This document shows, piece after piece, positions 1 through 9,260 of a stretch of 64,000 nucleotides of DNA. Positions within the stretch are counted from its first letter, which is position 1. Each line of letters opens with the position of its first letter. The position numbers were made by a program, and so were the translations under genes. The stretch comes from Arthrobacter sp. AQ5-05. Lineage in GTDB: Bacteria; Actinomycetota; Actinomycetes; Actinomycetales; Micrococcaceae. The notes under the pieces are model-generated. The model was not told the DNA's origin. It saw nothing but the letters and a program-made list of their open reading frames with translations, and did no database searches. Location of the stretch: contig NZ_QMKQ01000004.1 in assembly GCF_003287975.1 (NCBI RefSeq), forward strand, positions 124,001-188,000, given 5' to 3'.

Positions 1-1111
1 CCCCGTGCACCGCGGTGACCTGCTTGGCGGCAAACGTCGACACCGACAGCAGCAACGTCACACCCAGGAGCACGAGGTTGACGGGCGTTTCGGCCAGCAC
101 GACGGACTGGCCGGTGAGCATGCCGATGACCAGGACCGCGGGAATGGTCAGGCCGACGGTTGAGACCAGGGCCCCGTGGCAGAGGTTGCCGACCCGCTGG
201 ATCTCCCCGTTCAGGGCCGCCCGCACCGAGGTGATCGACTCGGGCAGGAAGACGATCATGGCGATGAGGATGCCCGAGAGCGCCACCGGCGCACCGACCC
301 GGTCCAAGCCGTCGTCGAGCAGCGTGGCCATGTCGTGCGAGAGCAGCACGATGGGCAGGACCGTCACGACAAGCAGGCCCATCCGCAGCCCGATCTCGGT
401 ACGGTGTTCGGCGATGACAGCGGTGATGCGTGTGCGCTGCACCGCGGGGTCCGCGCCGGCGGGCGAATCGGCGGCCGGCGCCACCCGCGGGTCGACTTCC
501 CGGAAGTCGTCGGCCTGCCGGCCCATCTGCTGGATGAGGAAGAAGCCGTAGAGGCCCAGGGTCAGCACGACGATGGGGATTTCCTGCCCCCGGGTGTAGG
601 TGCCGGCCTTCCCGATCAGCGCCGGCAGGGCGAAGGCCAGCGAGGACAGGACGATGAGCATTCCCAGATAGGCGGAGGTGCCGGTGCGGTTGTGCCCCAG
701 TCCGCCGTGCTTGAGGCCCCCGGCCAGCAGGGACAGCCCGATCACGGCGTTGAGGATGATCATCGACACCGCCATCACCGAGTCCCGGGCGATGGTGGCG
801 TGCTCGCCGGGCCCGAGCATGACGGCGGAAATGAGCACCACCTCGATCAGCACGATCGAGAGTGTGAGCACCAGGGACCCGTAGGGGTCGCCCAGCCGGC
901 GGGCGAGGTGTTCGGCCTCGTGGACCACCCCGAAGGCGCACAGCAGGATGACGCCGATGATCAGGACCAACGATCCGACCAGCAGCGGTGCGCTGGTGGG
1001 CGGCTCAAGCAGGGGGCCGGCCAGGAACAGGCCGAGGACGGTGCCCCAGCCGACGACGAGGCGCACGATGGCGGGGCGTGCGAGGATGGAGCGTGCTGTG
1101 GGGGAAACCAC
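1..1111 (-). CDS. chaA: Ca2+(Na+,K+)/H+ antiporter ChaA, C-terminus cut by window edge
   Basis: Predicted inner-membrane cation/proton antiporter of the CaCA superfamily that exports Ca2+ (and Na+/K+) in exchange for protons. The reading frame is open from a GTG at 1111 to position 1, about 370 codons, close to the full length of E. coli ChaA, so only a short C-terminal piece is missing. It is almost entirely hydrophobic helices. The family signature is visible near residues 75-95 (GDPYGSLVLTLSIVLIEV, with the exchange-site glutamate), and the second alpha repeat carries FLPESITSVRAALNGE. A TAGGGT -10 box ends 7 nt before this GTG, so the start is probably leaderless. The gene is divergent from the ybbN-like gene. 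The family call is confident; ion preference is not visible in sequence. Confidence 0.85.
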   Translation of the reverse strand, partial: MVSPTARSILARPAIVRLVVGWGTVLGLFLAGPLLEPPTSAPLLVGSLVLIIGVILLCAFGVVHEAEHLARRLGDPYGSLVLTLSIVLIEVVLISAVMLGPGEHATIARDSVMAVSMIILNAVIGLSLLAGGLKHGGLGHNRTGTSAYLGMLIVLSSLAFALPALIGKAGTYTRGQEIPIVVLTLGLYGFFLIQQMGRQADDFREVDPRVAPAADSPAGADPAVQRTRITAVIAEHRTEIGLRMGLLVVTVLPIVLLSHDMATLLDDGLDRVGAPVALSGILIAMIVFLPESITSVRAALNGEIQRVGNLCHGALVSTVGLTIPAVLVIGMLTGQSVVLAETPVNLVLLGVTLLLSVSTFAAKQVTAVHG

Positions 1112-1407
1112 GGGATGGACCCTATTCCACGGGGCCGTCCCCGTGTTCGATCGATCGAACGGGCCGTCCCGTCCGCAACTGGGCTGCCACGCTGCCCTGA
1201 GGATGGGCCGTGACGCGGGCCCCGGTGCAGCGGGAGATTTCCAGTCACTAGGATATGCCACCGGTACTGCCCGGGGGCATTTGGCGTGTGGGGCCCCATC
1301 CGGGACCTCCCCGCGGCGCCGCCAACGGGAGGCGCCGCACCGGTGTGCTTGTCAGCGGGAAGCGGACGGGTTTTCCACCCGGGCACCAAGCGGCCTAAAG
1401 TAGAGGA
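1112..1407. promoter_or_regulatory. Divergent promoter region chaA / ybbN-like gene
   Basis: This 296-nt stretch between two divergent genes contains no coding frame I can support. On the minus strand TAGGGT (1119-1124) lies 7 nt before the chaA GTG. On the plus strand TAAAGT (1396-1401) lies 6 nt before the ybbN-like ATG at 1408. Both spacings leave no room for a Shine-Dalgarno site, so both transcripts are likely leaderless. No other structure was noticed. Confidence 0.5.
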
Positions 1408-2337
1408 ATGACCACCAGCATGCCTGAACCCACTGCACCCTCCTCGCGCGGCGCCATTGATCTGGCAGCCTTCAAGACGCCCCACCCGGAGCCGGTCAAC
1501 GGCCCGGTGGACGCCGGGGCCCCGACCTGGGTGCGCTCCGTCAACCAGGAACTCTTCCCGGAAATCGTTGCGCTCTCGCAACAGGTGCCGGTGATCGTCT
1601 CGCTGGGCAGCCCGCGTTCCCCGGCCTCGGTCCAGCTCGATGCGACGCTCGCCTCGCTGGTCGACGCGAAGGGCGGAACGCTCGCGCTGGCCACCGTGGA
1701 CGCGGAGGCCGAGGCCGCCATCGCCCAGGCCTTCCAGGTCACGCAGGTGCCTGCGGTCATCGCGTTGGTCAACGGCCAGCCGGTGCCGCTCTTCCAAGGC
1801 AGCGCCGAGGTCTCGCAGATCCAGTCGCTGATCGAGGAATTGCTGGGCCTGGGTGTCCAGCACGGGGTCGCCGGAACCATCGCGCCGCTGGGCACCACCG
1901 CTGCTGCGGCAGCCCCGGCCCCGTTGCCTCCGCTGCACCAGGCGGCGTTGGAGGCCATCGAATCCGGCGACCTGCCGGCGGCGGAGACCGCCTACAAGCA
2001 GGCGCTGAATGAGAAGCCCAACGACAACGACGCGGCCATCGGCCTGAACCAGGTGCGCCTGCTGATGCGCACCCAGGACAAGGACCTGGCCGCGGTGCGT
2101 GCCGCCGGGGCTGCGAACCCCGAGGACCTGGCCGCGCAGCTGGACGTTGCCGACATGGACCTGATTGGCGGGCACGTCGAGGACGCCTTCTCCCGGCTGG
2201 TGGGCTTCATCGGCCGCCACGCCGGTGACGAGAAGGAGGCCGCCCGGGCCCGCTTGGTCGAGCTGTACTCGGTGGTCGGGGTGGCCGACCAGCGGGTGGT
2301 TGCCTCGCGCCAGAAGCTGGCCCGCGTCCTGTTCTAG
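1408..2337 (+). CDS. YbbN/CnoX-like thioredoxin-fold + TPR co-chaperone
   Basis: 309 residues. Residues about 42-150 form a thioredoxin-like fold including the cis-proline loop (QVPAV, P115), but the redox CXXC is replaced by a serine/proline stretch (PRSPAS, about 69-74), so it cannot act as a disulfide reductase. Residues about 165-309 are helical and TPR-like. This architecture is that of YbbN/CnoX co-chaperones, cytoplasmic holdases that pass clients to DnaK or GroEL. Mycobacterial Rv1324 is similar. The ATG at 1408 is preceded by a TAAAGT -10 at 6 nt (leaderless). The Lys/Arg-poor, Ala/Pro-rich first 35 residues are a flexible leader. The family is confident; client range is not inferable. 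Confidence 0.85.
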   Translation: MTTSMPEPTAPSSRGAIDLAAFKTPHPEPVNGPVDAGAPTWVRSVNQELFPEIVALSQQVPVIVSLGSPRSPASVQLDATLASLVDAKGGTLALATVDAEAEAAIAQAFQVTQVPAVIALVNGQPVPLFQGSAEVSQIQSLIEELLGLGVQHGVAGTIAPLGTTAAAAAPAPLPPLHQAALEAIESGDLPAAETAYKQALNEKPNDNDAAIGLNQVRLLMRTQDKDLAAVRAAGAANPEDLAAQLDVADMDLIGGHVEDAFSRLVGFIGRHAGDEKEAARARLVELYSVVGVADQRVVASRQKLARVLF

Positions 2338-2586
2338 GATCCGGGGCCCCACGGGTCCCGTCCCGCGCGTTGCCGCCCGCTGCACCGGCGGGAAATCAAC
2401 CAGGGAGTGTCTCCGCGGCCCGTCGGGGTCCGTGGCGGCGCTCCCTTCGGCGTCCCGCGGACGCGCAGTTTCCGAAGGCCGGCCGCGCGCACATCGCGGC
2501 ACCCCATCCCCGCGGGCGGAGCGCTTGGCGGGATTAGTCCGCAGGGATGACGGCAAAACCACGTGCCGACTGCTAATTTCGATTGC

Positions 2587-3366
2587 ATGAGCAACTCCAT
2601 TGAGGAACCCGGCACCCCGGCCCTGTCGATCCGATCGCTGGGCAAGCGCTTCGGCGAGAAGGTCGCGGTCAACGGCATTTCCCTCGACGTCCCCGCCGGG
2701 TCGTTCTTTGGCCTGGTCGGACCCAACGGCGCCGGCAAGACCACCACGCTGTCCATGGCCACCGGGCTGCTGCGCCCCGACGCGGGCCAGGTGTGGCTCA
2801 ACGGGATCGATGTCTGGGCCGAACCGTTGAAGGCCAAGGCCGCCATGGGTGTGCTCGCCGACGGGGTGCGGCTCTTCGACCGGCTCTCCGGACGCCAGCT
2901 GGTCACCTACTCCGGCCTGCTGCGCGGCATGGACCGCGCCACGGTCGTCGAACGCACCGAGGACCTGCTGCGCGTGCTGGACCTGGAGGATGCCGGGGCC
3001 AAGCTGGTCGTGGACTACTCCGCGGGCATGGCCAAGAAGATCGCGCTGGCCACCGCGTTGATCCACTCCCCGCGGGTGCTGGTGCTCGATGAGCCCTTCG
3101 AGGCCGTGGACCCGGTCTCCGCGGCCAACATCCGCGAGATCCTCACGGACTACGTCACCCACGGCGGCACCGTCATCGTCTCCTCGCACGTCATGGACCT
3201 GGTCCAGCGCATGTGCAGCCACGTGGCGGTCATCGCCGAGGGCAACCTGCTGGCCGCGGGCACCGTGGATCAGGTGCGCGGCCCGGTCTCCCTGGAGGAA
3301 CGCTTCGTGCAATTGGTTGGCGGGCGCGGGAACAGCGAGGGGCTCTCATGGTTGCACACCTCCTGA
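2587..3366 (+). CDS. ABC transporter ATP-binding protein
   Basis: 259-residue ATPase of an ABC-2-type exporter. It has a Walker A (GPNGAGKTT, about residue 44), a non-canonical signature (YSAGMAKKI in place of LSGGQ), Walker B (VLVLDEPFEAVDP) and an H-loop (VSSH). The start at 2587 was chosen over an upstream ATG at 2563 because TAATTT (2574-2579) lies exactly 7 nt before it, indicating leaderless transcription from this ATG. The permease ORF begins 19 nt before this gene ends, so the two are translationally coupled and form one exporter. The cargo is unknown. Confidence 0.9.
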   Translation: MSNSIEEPGTPALSIRSLGKRFGEKVAVNGISLDVPAGSFFGLVGPNGAGKTTTLSMATGLLRPDAGQVWLNGIDVWAEPLKAKAAMGVLADGVRLFDRLSGRQLVTYSGLLRGMDRATVVERTEDLLRVLDLEDAGAKLVVDYSAGMAKKIALATALIHSPRVLVLDEPFEAVDPVSAANIREILTDYVTHGGTVIVSSHVMDLVQRMCSHVAVIAEGNLLAAGTVDQVRGPVSLEERFVQLVGGRGNSEGLSWLHTS

Positions 3367-4916
3367 GGTTGAAGCTGGCGCTGCTGCGCAACTCCTTCCG
3401 GCGCAGCCCCTGGCAGTTGGTGGGCGTGTGCATCGGCGGCCTCTACGGGCTGGGCATGGTCGTCTTCGCCGTCTCCGGAACGGCGTTGCTGGCCGATGCG
3501 GACGTCGCGCTGGCCAACACCATCCTGGTCTGTGCGGTTTCGCTGATCACCCTGGGCTGGGCCATCGTCCCGCTGGTCGCCTTCGGCGTTGACTTGACCC
3601 TTGACCCGGCACGCTTCACCACCTTCACGATCTCCCGGCCCAGGCTGGCGACGGGCCTGCTGCTCTCGGGCTTCATCGGCGTCCCGGGGCTGCTGACGCT
3701 GCTGCTGCTCGGCAGCCAGTTCCTGGCCTGGCGCCGCGATCCGCTGGCCCTGCTCGCGGCACTGGCCGGGGGCGTTGCAGGTACCTTGATGTGCCTGGCA
3801 CTGGCGCGGCTGACCACCACCTCGATGGCCCGGCTGACCGGCTCGCGGCGCTTCCGCGACGTCGCCGGGATCATCGCGATCATCCCGCTGATCCTGCTGG
3901 GCCCGATCATCGGCTCGGCTGCCGAGGGCATCGAGACGGTGCTTGACTGGCTGCCGCGCCTGGCCGCGGTATTGGGGTTCACCCCGCTGGGCGTCTTCGC
4001 GGCGCTGCCCGGGGACCTGGCCGCCGGGGCCTTTGGGCTGGGCGCGGCACGCCTGGTCCTGGGGCTGGCGTACCTGGGCGCGGTGCTCTGGGCGTGGGAG
4101 CGCGGGCTGCACAAGTCCATGGAAAACCCGCTGGCGCCGCACACCGGCTCCAGGTCCGTGGGCATGGGCGCCTTCGACATCTTCCCCGCCACCCCGCGCG
4201 GCGCGGTGGCCGCCCGCGCCCTGACCTACTGGCTCAAGGACCCCCGCTACGCCGCCTCCATCGTGGTCGTCCCGCTGATGCCGGTGCTGATCTGGTTCAC
4301 CTCGACCAACGCCGGGAACCCGCAGCTGATGCTGGTCCTGGGGCCGCTGCTGGGGATCCTGATGGCGTTCGCGATCTCCGCCGACGTCTCCTACGACTCC
4401 ACCGCGTTCTCGCTGCACGTGCTCACCGGGGTGCGCGGGGTGGACGACCGGGCCGGGCGCGTGTTGGCCTGTGCCGTGTTCGCGCTGCCGGTGACACTGC
4501 TGGCAGCGATCCTGCCGCCGGTGTTCCTGGGCCGCACGGACCTGTTGCCGGCGATCCTGGGCATCTCGCTGTGCGGCTTGCTGGCCGGGCTCGGTGTGGC
4601 CTCGGTGGCCTCGGCGCGCTTCACCTATGCCGTCCCGCTGCCGGGGGAGAGCCCGTTCAAGACGCCCCCGGGCGCCGGGGCGCGGATGGCCGTGGTGCAA
4701 TTGGCGACGTTCACGATCATGTCGGTGCTGCTGCTGCCGGCCCTGGGGTTGCTGGTTGCCCAGGTCTTCACACACCAGGCGCTCTTCGGCTGGCTCGCCC
4801 TGGTGGTGGGCGTGGCCGAGGGTGCGGGGCTGCTGGTGGCCGGAATCCGCATCGGCGGGCGCTGGCTCGATGCCCGGGCCCCGGAGCTGATGCAGGCGGT
4901 CGCGGCGAACCGCTGA
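3348..4916 (+). CDS. ABC transporter permease
   Basis: 522-residue, strongly hydrophobic protein with about 12 membrane helices, an ABC-2-type permease partner of the overlapping upstream ATPase. It starts at ATG 3348 (MVAHLLRLKLALLRNSFRR), a basic amphipathic N-terminus typical of these subunits. The 19-nt overlap with the ATPase stop implies coupled translation. No substrate-defining motif is visible; relatives are annotated as generic multidrug or lipid exporters. A GC-rich hairpin follows at 4933-4966. Confidence 0.85.
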   Translation: MVAHLLRLKLALLRNSFRRSPWQLVGVCIGGLYGLGMVVFAVSGTALLADADVALANTILVCAVSLITLGWAIVPLVAFGVDLTLDPARFTTFTISRPRLATGLLLSGFIGVPGLLTLLLLGSQFLAWRRDPLALLAALAGGVAGTLMCLALARLTTTSMARLTGSRRFRDVAGIIAIIPLILLGPIIGSAAEGIETVLDWLPRLAAVLGFTPLGVFAALPGDLAAGAFGLGAARLVLGLAYLGAVLWAWERGLHKSMENPLAPHTGSRSVGMGAFDIFPATPRGAVAARALTYWLKDPRYAASIVVVPLMPVLIWFTSTNAGNPQLMLVLGPLLGILMAFAISADVSYDSTAFSLHVLTGVRGVDDRAGRVLACAVFALPVTLLAAILPPVFLGRTDLLPAILGISLCGLLAGLGVASVASARFTYAVPLPGESPFKTPPGAGARMAVVQLATFTIMSVLLLPALGLLVAQVFTHQALFGWLALVVGVAEGAGLLVAGIRIGGRWLDARAPELMQAVAANR

Positions 4917-4932
4917 TGTGCCCCACACGACC

Positions 4933-4966
4933 TGCCCCGGCACCCGGGTTCGACCGACCCGGGGCA
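4933..4966 (+). terminator. Hairpin after the ABC permease gene
   Basis: TGCCCCGG (4933-4940) pairs with CCGGGGCA (4959-4966), with the palindrome ACCCGGGT inside the loop. There is no real U-tract, so it may be a weak or Rho-assisted terminator. It sits between the permease stop and the promoter of the DUF3039 gene. Confidence 0.4.
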
Positions 4967-4988
4967 TTAGCTTGTTAGACTGGAGGAC

Positions 4989-5285
4989 ATGAGCATGCCC
5001 CTAGATCCGTTCCGCAATGATCCCCGCACCACCTCCGGCGGCGGTGCCACCACCATCGAGCGCACCGAAGCGGCCCAGGACGTCGAGGCCGGGGACCACG
5101 AACGCTTTTCGCACTATGTGCGCAAGGAAAAGATCATGGAGTCGGCGCTCTCCGGGGACCCCGTGATCGCCCTGTGCGGGAAGGTCTGGATTCCGGGCCG
5201 CGACCCGCAGAAGTTCCCCGTGTGCCCCGAGTGCAAGGAAATCTATGAGGGCCTGACCGGCGGCGGCGACAAGGACAAGAAGTAG
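4989..5285 (+). CDS. DUF3039 domain protein
   Basis: 98-residue actinobacterial protein of unknown function. The conserved core runs from about residue 38 to 90 (HYVRKEKIMES...VIALCGKVWIP...CPECKEIYEGL); the isolated Cys and the CPEC pair suggest a small zinc-ribbon-like site. A TAGACT -10 (4976-4981) ends 7 nt before the ATG, and GGAGG lies between them. It lies 94 nt upstream of the helicase gene in the same direction; the two are often neighbours in Arthrobacter-like genomes, so a functional link is plausible but unproven. Confidence 0.85.
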   Translation: MSMPLDPFRNDPRTTSGGGATTIERTEAAQDVEAGDHERFSHYVRKEKIMESALSGDPVIALCGKVWIPGRDPQKFPVCPECKEIYEGLTGGGDKDKK

Positions 5286-5379
5286 TTCCTTCCACGCAAC
5301 ACGTCTTGACCCGAACCCGCCCGGGAGCGCCGGCACGCGCCCTGGCGGGGAAGATTTTTAGCGCCGTGGAGGTGTATGC

Positions 5380-7176
5380 ATGACCGATACCTTGTTCTCA
5401 CTTGCAGACAAGCTGCCCATGGAGGACCGGCTTCCTCCCGCCTACCCCGAACGGGCGGCCTGGGGCACCGGACCGAAGCTGCGCGCCTGGCAGGCAGAGG
5501 CGCTGGACAAGTACTTCACCGGCAACCCGCGCGACTTCATGGCCGTGGCCACCCCCGGCGCAGGCAAGACCACCTTCGCCCTGCGCCTGGCCAAGGTGCT
5601 GGTCGACGCGAAGACCATCAACCGCATCATCGTGGTCGCCCCCACCGACCACCTCAAGAAGCAGTGGGCCGACGCCGCAGGGCGCGTGGGCCTGGCCCTT
5701 GACCCGAACTTCAAGAACTCCGACGGCCGCCACGGCGCCGACTACATCGGCGTCGTGGTGACCTACGCCCAGGTCGCCTCCAAGCCGATGCTGCACCGGG
5801 CCAAGGTCGAGGCGGCCCGCACCCTGGTGATCCTCGACGAGATCCACCACGGCGGCGACGCCCTGTCCTGGGGCGAGGGCATCCGCGAGGCATTCGAGCC
5901 CGCGACCCGCCGCCTGGCGCTGACCGGCACCCCGTTCCGCTCGGACACCGCGGCGATCCCCTTCGTCGAATACGCCGAGGGCACCGACGGCATCCGCCGC
6001 TCCAAGGCCGACTACACCTACGGCTACGGCCAGGCGCTGCGCGACCACGTGGTGCGCCCGGTGCTGTTCATGGCCTATTCCGGGTACATGCGCTGGAAGA
6101 CCAGCGGCGGCGAGGAGATGGAGGCCCAGCTCGGCGAGGGCTTCACCAAGGACATCACCGCCCACGCCTGGCGCACCGCGCTCGACCCGGCGGGCGACTG
6201 GATCCCCTCGGTGCTCCAGGCCGCCGACAAGCGACTGACCCAGGTCCGCCGCACCGTGCCCGATGCGGGCGCCCTGGTGATCGCCACCGACCACGAGGAC
6301 GCGCGCGGCTACGCCGAGCAGCTGGAGAAGATCTGCGGCGAGAAGGTCACCGTGATCCTCTCCGACGACGCGGGCGCCTCGAAGAAGATCGACGAGTTCT
6401 CCGCCGGGGACTCGCGCTGGATGGTCGCGGTGCGCATGGTGTCCGAGGGCGTGGACGTGCCCCGGCTCTGCGTGGGGGTCTACGCGACCTCGACCTCCAC
6501 CCCGCTGTTCTTCGCCCAGGCCATCGGCCGCTACGTGCGAAGCCGCAAGCGCGGGGAGGTCGCCTCGATCTTCCTGCCCTCGGTGCCGATCCTGATGGCC
6601 CTGGCCAACGAGATGGAGACCGAGCGGGACCACGCGCTGGACCGCCCGGAGAAGCACTTCCAGGACCCGGACTACAACCCCGAGGACGAGCTTGTCGCCG
6701 CGGCCAACCGCGAGGAGAAGGCCAGCGACGAGCTGAACAAGCAGAAGTTCGAGGCGCTGAACTCCAACGCCTCCTTCGACAGGGTGCTCTTCGACGGCGG
6801 CGAATTCGGCACCGGCGGCGCCGTGGGCTCCGAAGAGGAAGAGGACTTCCTGGGCATCCCGGGGCTGCTGGACGCCGACCAGGTGGGCGTGCTGCTGCGC
6901 CAGCGCCAGGCCGAGCAGGTCTCGCGGCGCAAGGTGCGCAAGGCGCACGAGGAGAGCGCCGAGGCGCCGGTCATGGACCACCGGGCGCTGATGGAGATGC
7001 GCTCGACGCTGTCCAAGAACGTTTCGGCGTGGAGCGCGCGCACCGGGACCCCGCACGGGGTCATCCACACCAAGCTGCGCGAGGTCTGCGGCGGGCCCGC
7101 GGTGGCCCAGGCCAACGCCGAGCAGCTGCAGACGCGGCTGAACAAGCTGCAGGGCTGGTTCATCGGCAAGAAGTAG
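5380..7176 (+). CDS. DEAD/DEAH-box superfamily 2 helicase
   Basis: 598 residues. Walker A ATPGAGKTT (57-65), DEIH box (153-156), motif III-like TGTPFRSD (about 190) and a motif VI-like QAIGRYVRSR in the second RecA-like domain (about 380) define an SF2 ATP-dependent nucleic-acid translocase. A charged C-terminal region of about 170 residues (EE-rich, then basic) has no recognised domain. The start has a GGAGG-type ribosome site. The convergent pncA gene is separated by a perfect 15-bp hairpin. It is probably involved in DNA repair or RNA metabolism; the precise role is unknown. Confidence 0.85.
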   Translation: MTDTLFSLADKLPMEDRLPPAYPERAAWGTGPKLRAWQAEALDKYFTGNPRDFMAVATPGAGKTTFALRLAKVLVDAKTINRIIVVAPTDHLKKQWADAAGRVGLALDPNFKNSDGRHGADYIGVVVTYAQVASKPMLHRAKVEAARTLVILDEIHHGGDALSWGEGIREAFEPATRRLALTGTPFRSDTAAIPFVEYAEGTDGIRRSKADYTYGYGQALRDHVVRPVLFMAYSGYMRWKTSGGEEMEAQLGEGFTKDITAHAWRTALDPAGDWIPSVLQAADKRLTQVRRTVPDAGALVIATDHEDARGYAEQLEKICGEKVTVILSDDAGASKKIDEFSAGDSRWMVAVRMVSEGVDVPRLCVGVYATSTSTPLFFAQAIGRYVRSRKRGEVASIFLPSVPILMALANEMETERDHALDRPEKHFQDPDYNPEDELVAAANREEKASDELNKQKFEALNSNASFDRVLFDGGEFGTGGAVGSEEEEDFLGIPGLLDADQVGVLLRQRQAEQVSRRKVRKAHEESAEAPVMDHRALMEMRSTLSKNVSAWSARTGTPHGVIHTKLREVCGGPAVAQANAEQLQTRLNKLQGWFIGKK

Positions 7177-7226
7177 CCGACCGCCTCCCCGCCGTGGTGC
7201 GGGGGAAACCGGCGCGGGGGACGACG

Positions 7227-7272
7227 AAGGCGCGGTGCCTGGCCGGGGGAATCCGGACAGGCACCGCGCCTT
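7227..7272. terminator. Bidirectional terminator helicase / pncA
   Basis: AAGGCGCGGTGCCTG (7227-7241) and its exact reverse complement (7258-7272) make a 15-bp perfect stem with a 16-nt loop; the flanks (ACGAAGG / CCTTgCTTCGT) extend it with one bulge. It lies between two convergent genes. Confidence 0.85.
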
Positions 7273-7292
7273 GCTTCGTGCGGGGCCGGGTG

Positions 7293-7925
7293 TCAGCCGA
7301 GGGCCAGCACCGTCACGCCCGCGGCCCGCAGCTGCTCGAAGACCGCGTCGTTGTCCTGCGGATGCACCGCGGCGGTGAGCGGGGCGATGACGGTTGTCTC
7401 GAAACCCTGGGTGCGGGCGTCGAGCGCGGTGGCCCGCACACAGTGGTCGGTGGCGATCCCCGCCACGTCCAGGGAGGTGATGCCGTGCTCACGCAGCCAA
7501 TCACCGAGCAGCGGCCCGGACTCGTCCTCCACTGACGCACCCTCGAGGGCCAGCCGGCCCTCGAAACCGGAGTAGGCCGCGGAGAAGCGGCCCTTGCGGA
7601 ACGCCGCGTGCAGGTGGGTCGTGGCCGGGGCGAGGTTGGGGTGCAAGGCCGCGCCGGGGGTCTCGGCCACGCAGTGCACGGGCCAGGAGTCGATGAAGTC
7701 GGGTGCCTCGGAAAAGTGGCTTCCCGGGTCGATGTGCCAGTCCTGGGTGGCGACAAGCACCGCGTAGCTTTCGTGCCGCGCGGCCACCAGCTCGGCGATG
7801 GCCGTTGCCACGGCGGCTCCGCCGGCCACGGCCAGCGGGCCGCCCTCGCAGAAGTCGTTCTGCACATCGACGATGATCAGGGCACGCGTCGAGGCGTTTT
7901 CCGGTGTGCTGGTTGGTTCGCTCAT
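7293..7925 (-). CDS. pncA: Nicotinamidase (isochorismatase-like fold)
   Basis: 210 residues. It converts nicotinamide to nicotinate for NAD salvage. The catalytic triad is visible as D20 (VDVQNDF), K111 (FRKG) and C162 (TDHCVRA). The metal site is D62, H64 and H70 (QDWH....SH). The DHCVRATALDA stretch is typical of true nicotinamidases rather than isochorismatases. It lies 21 nt downstream of pncB with its own GAGGAGAAG ribosome site, so pncB-pncA form an operon that feeds nicotinate to the phosphoribosyltransferase. Confidence 0.93.
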   Translation of the reverse strand: MSEPTSTPENASTRALIIVDVQNDFCEGGPLAVAGGAAVATAIAELVAARHESYAVLVATQDWHIDPGSHFSEAPDFIDSWPVHCVAETPGAALHPNLAPATTHLHAAFRKGRFSAAYSGFEGRLALEGASVEDESGPLLGDWLREHGITSLDVAGIATDHCVRATALDARTQGFETTVIAPLTAAVHPQDNDAVFEQLRAAGVTVLALG

Positions 7926-7946
7926 GGGGGGTGCTTCTCCTCGTGG

Positions 7947-9260
7947 TCAGTTTTCGTCGATGAAACGTGTGGGGATCACCGGTTCGCCGCGCTGCAGCCG
8001 CCGCGAGCTGCCGGGCATCTCCAGGATCGAGTCGCGGTGGCGTTTCGCCGCGCGGCGCACGCCGGCGGCGCCGGTGAATGCCTCGTCGATCCGGCCCCCG
8101 GCCACGAATTGTTCCAGCAGCGCGCGGTCGTTGGCATCGGTCGCGGGCACCTCGCCCACTCCGATGAGTTCCTCGGTGGCACGGCCGCGTTCGTTGAGCC
8201 GGCGCACCGCGTACTTGCGTCCGCCCACCGAGACCTTGTTCTTCGCGGCCTTCGCGACGTCGACGAAGTTTCCGGCGTCGTCGTGGCGCGAGACCAGCTT
8301 GTAGACCATCGAGGCGGTGGGGTGCCCGGAGCCGGTGACCAGCGAGGTGCCCACGCCGTATGCGTCGACCGGGGCCGAGCCCAGGGCGGCAATCGCGTAT
8401 TCGTCCAGGTCCGAGGTGACCATGATGCGGGTGTTCTCGTTGCCCAGGTCATCGAGCAGGGTGCGGACCCAGCGGGCCTGCTCGACCAGGTCCCCGGAGT
8501 CCAGGCGCACCGCGCCCAGCCCGGGCCCGGCGACCTCCACGGCGGTGCGCACCCCGGCCTCCACGTCGTAGGTGTCGACCAGCAGCGTGGTGTCGGCGCC
8601 CATGGAGGCGACCTGGGCCTCGAAGGCGGCCCGCTCGGTGTCGTGCAGCAGTGTGAAGGAGTGGGCGGCGGTGCCCACGGTCTTGATCCCGTAGCGGTGC
8701 CCGGCCTCGAGGTTCGAGGTCGCCTCGAACCCGGCGATGACCGAGGCGCGGGCCGCGGCCACCGCGGATTCCTCGTGGGTGCGCCGCGAACCCATCTCGA
8801 TGCACGGGCGGGTGCCTGCCGAGGCGATCATGCGCGAGGCCGCCGAGGCGATGGCCGAGTCGTGGTTCAGCGCGGAGAGGATGAAGGTCTCCAGCACGCA
8901 GGCCTCGGCGAACGTCGATTCGACGATGAGCACGGGGGAGTAGGGGAAGTAGATTTCCCCCTCGGCGTAGCCGTACACGTTTCCGCCGAAGGAGAAGTTC
9001 TCCAGGTACTTGATCGTGGTGGCGTCCACGACCTTGGTGTCGGACAGGAACCGCAGCTGCCCATCGTCGAAGCGGAACTCCTTGATCCCCGCCAGGATCC
9101 GGCCGGTGCCGGCGACCACTCCGTAGCGCCGGCCCTCGGGCAGGCGGCGGGCGAAGGCCTCGAAAACGCTGGGGCGGTGCGCGGCCCCGGAGTGCAGGGA
9201 CGCCTGCAGCATCGTCAATTCGTAGTGGTCGGTGAACAGTGAGGTGGGCTGCTGCCACAT
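7947..9260 (-). CDS. pncB: Nicotinate phosphoribosyltransferase
   Basis: 437 residues. It makes nicotinate mononucleotide from nicotinate and PRPP, the first committed step of the Preiss-Handler NAD salvage route. The N-terminus TSLFTDHYELTML is diagnostic, and the central region has GSRRTHEE and the phosphoribosyl-handling LDSGDL. The frame is open upstream, but ATG 9260 is preceded by GAGGAG at 10 nt and matches the family N-terminus. It is divergent from clpS, the same arrangement as pncB1/clpS in mycobacteria, and forms an operon with pncA. Confidence 0.93.
   Translation of the reverse strand: MWQQPTSLFTDHYELTMLQASLHSGAAHRPSVFEAFARRLPEGRRYGVVAGTGRILAGIKEFRFDDGQLRFLSDTKVVDATTIKYLENFSFGGNVYGYAEGEIYFPYSPVLIVESTFAEACVLETFILSALNHDSAIASAASRMIASAGTRPCIEMGSRRTHEESAVAAARASVIAGFEATSNLEAGHRYGIKTVGTAAHSFTLLHDTERAAFEAQVASMGADTTLLVDTYDVEAGVRTAVEVAGPGLGAVRLDSGDLVEQARWVRTLLDDLGNENTRIMVTSDLDEYAIAALGSAPVDAYGVGTSLVTGSGHPTASMVYKLVSRHDDAGNFVDVAKAAKNKVSVGGRKYAVRRLNERGRATEELIGVGEVPATDANDRALLEQFVAGGRIDEAFTGAAGVRRAAKRHRDSILEMPGSSRRLQRGEPVIPTRFIDEN

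Noticed and set aside
961-3312. 783-codon open frame on the minus strand
   Set aside because: Shadow of chaA, ybbN-like and ABC ATPase genes; the product is His/Gln/Arg-rich and matches no family, while the opposite strand carries recognised domains.
7293-7925. Isochorismatase for siderophore synthesis
   Set aside because: D20-K111-C162 with the D62/H64/H70 metal set and the partner pncB indicate nicotinamidase.
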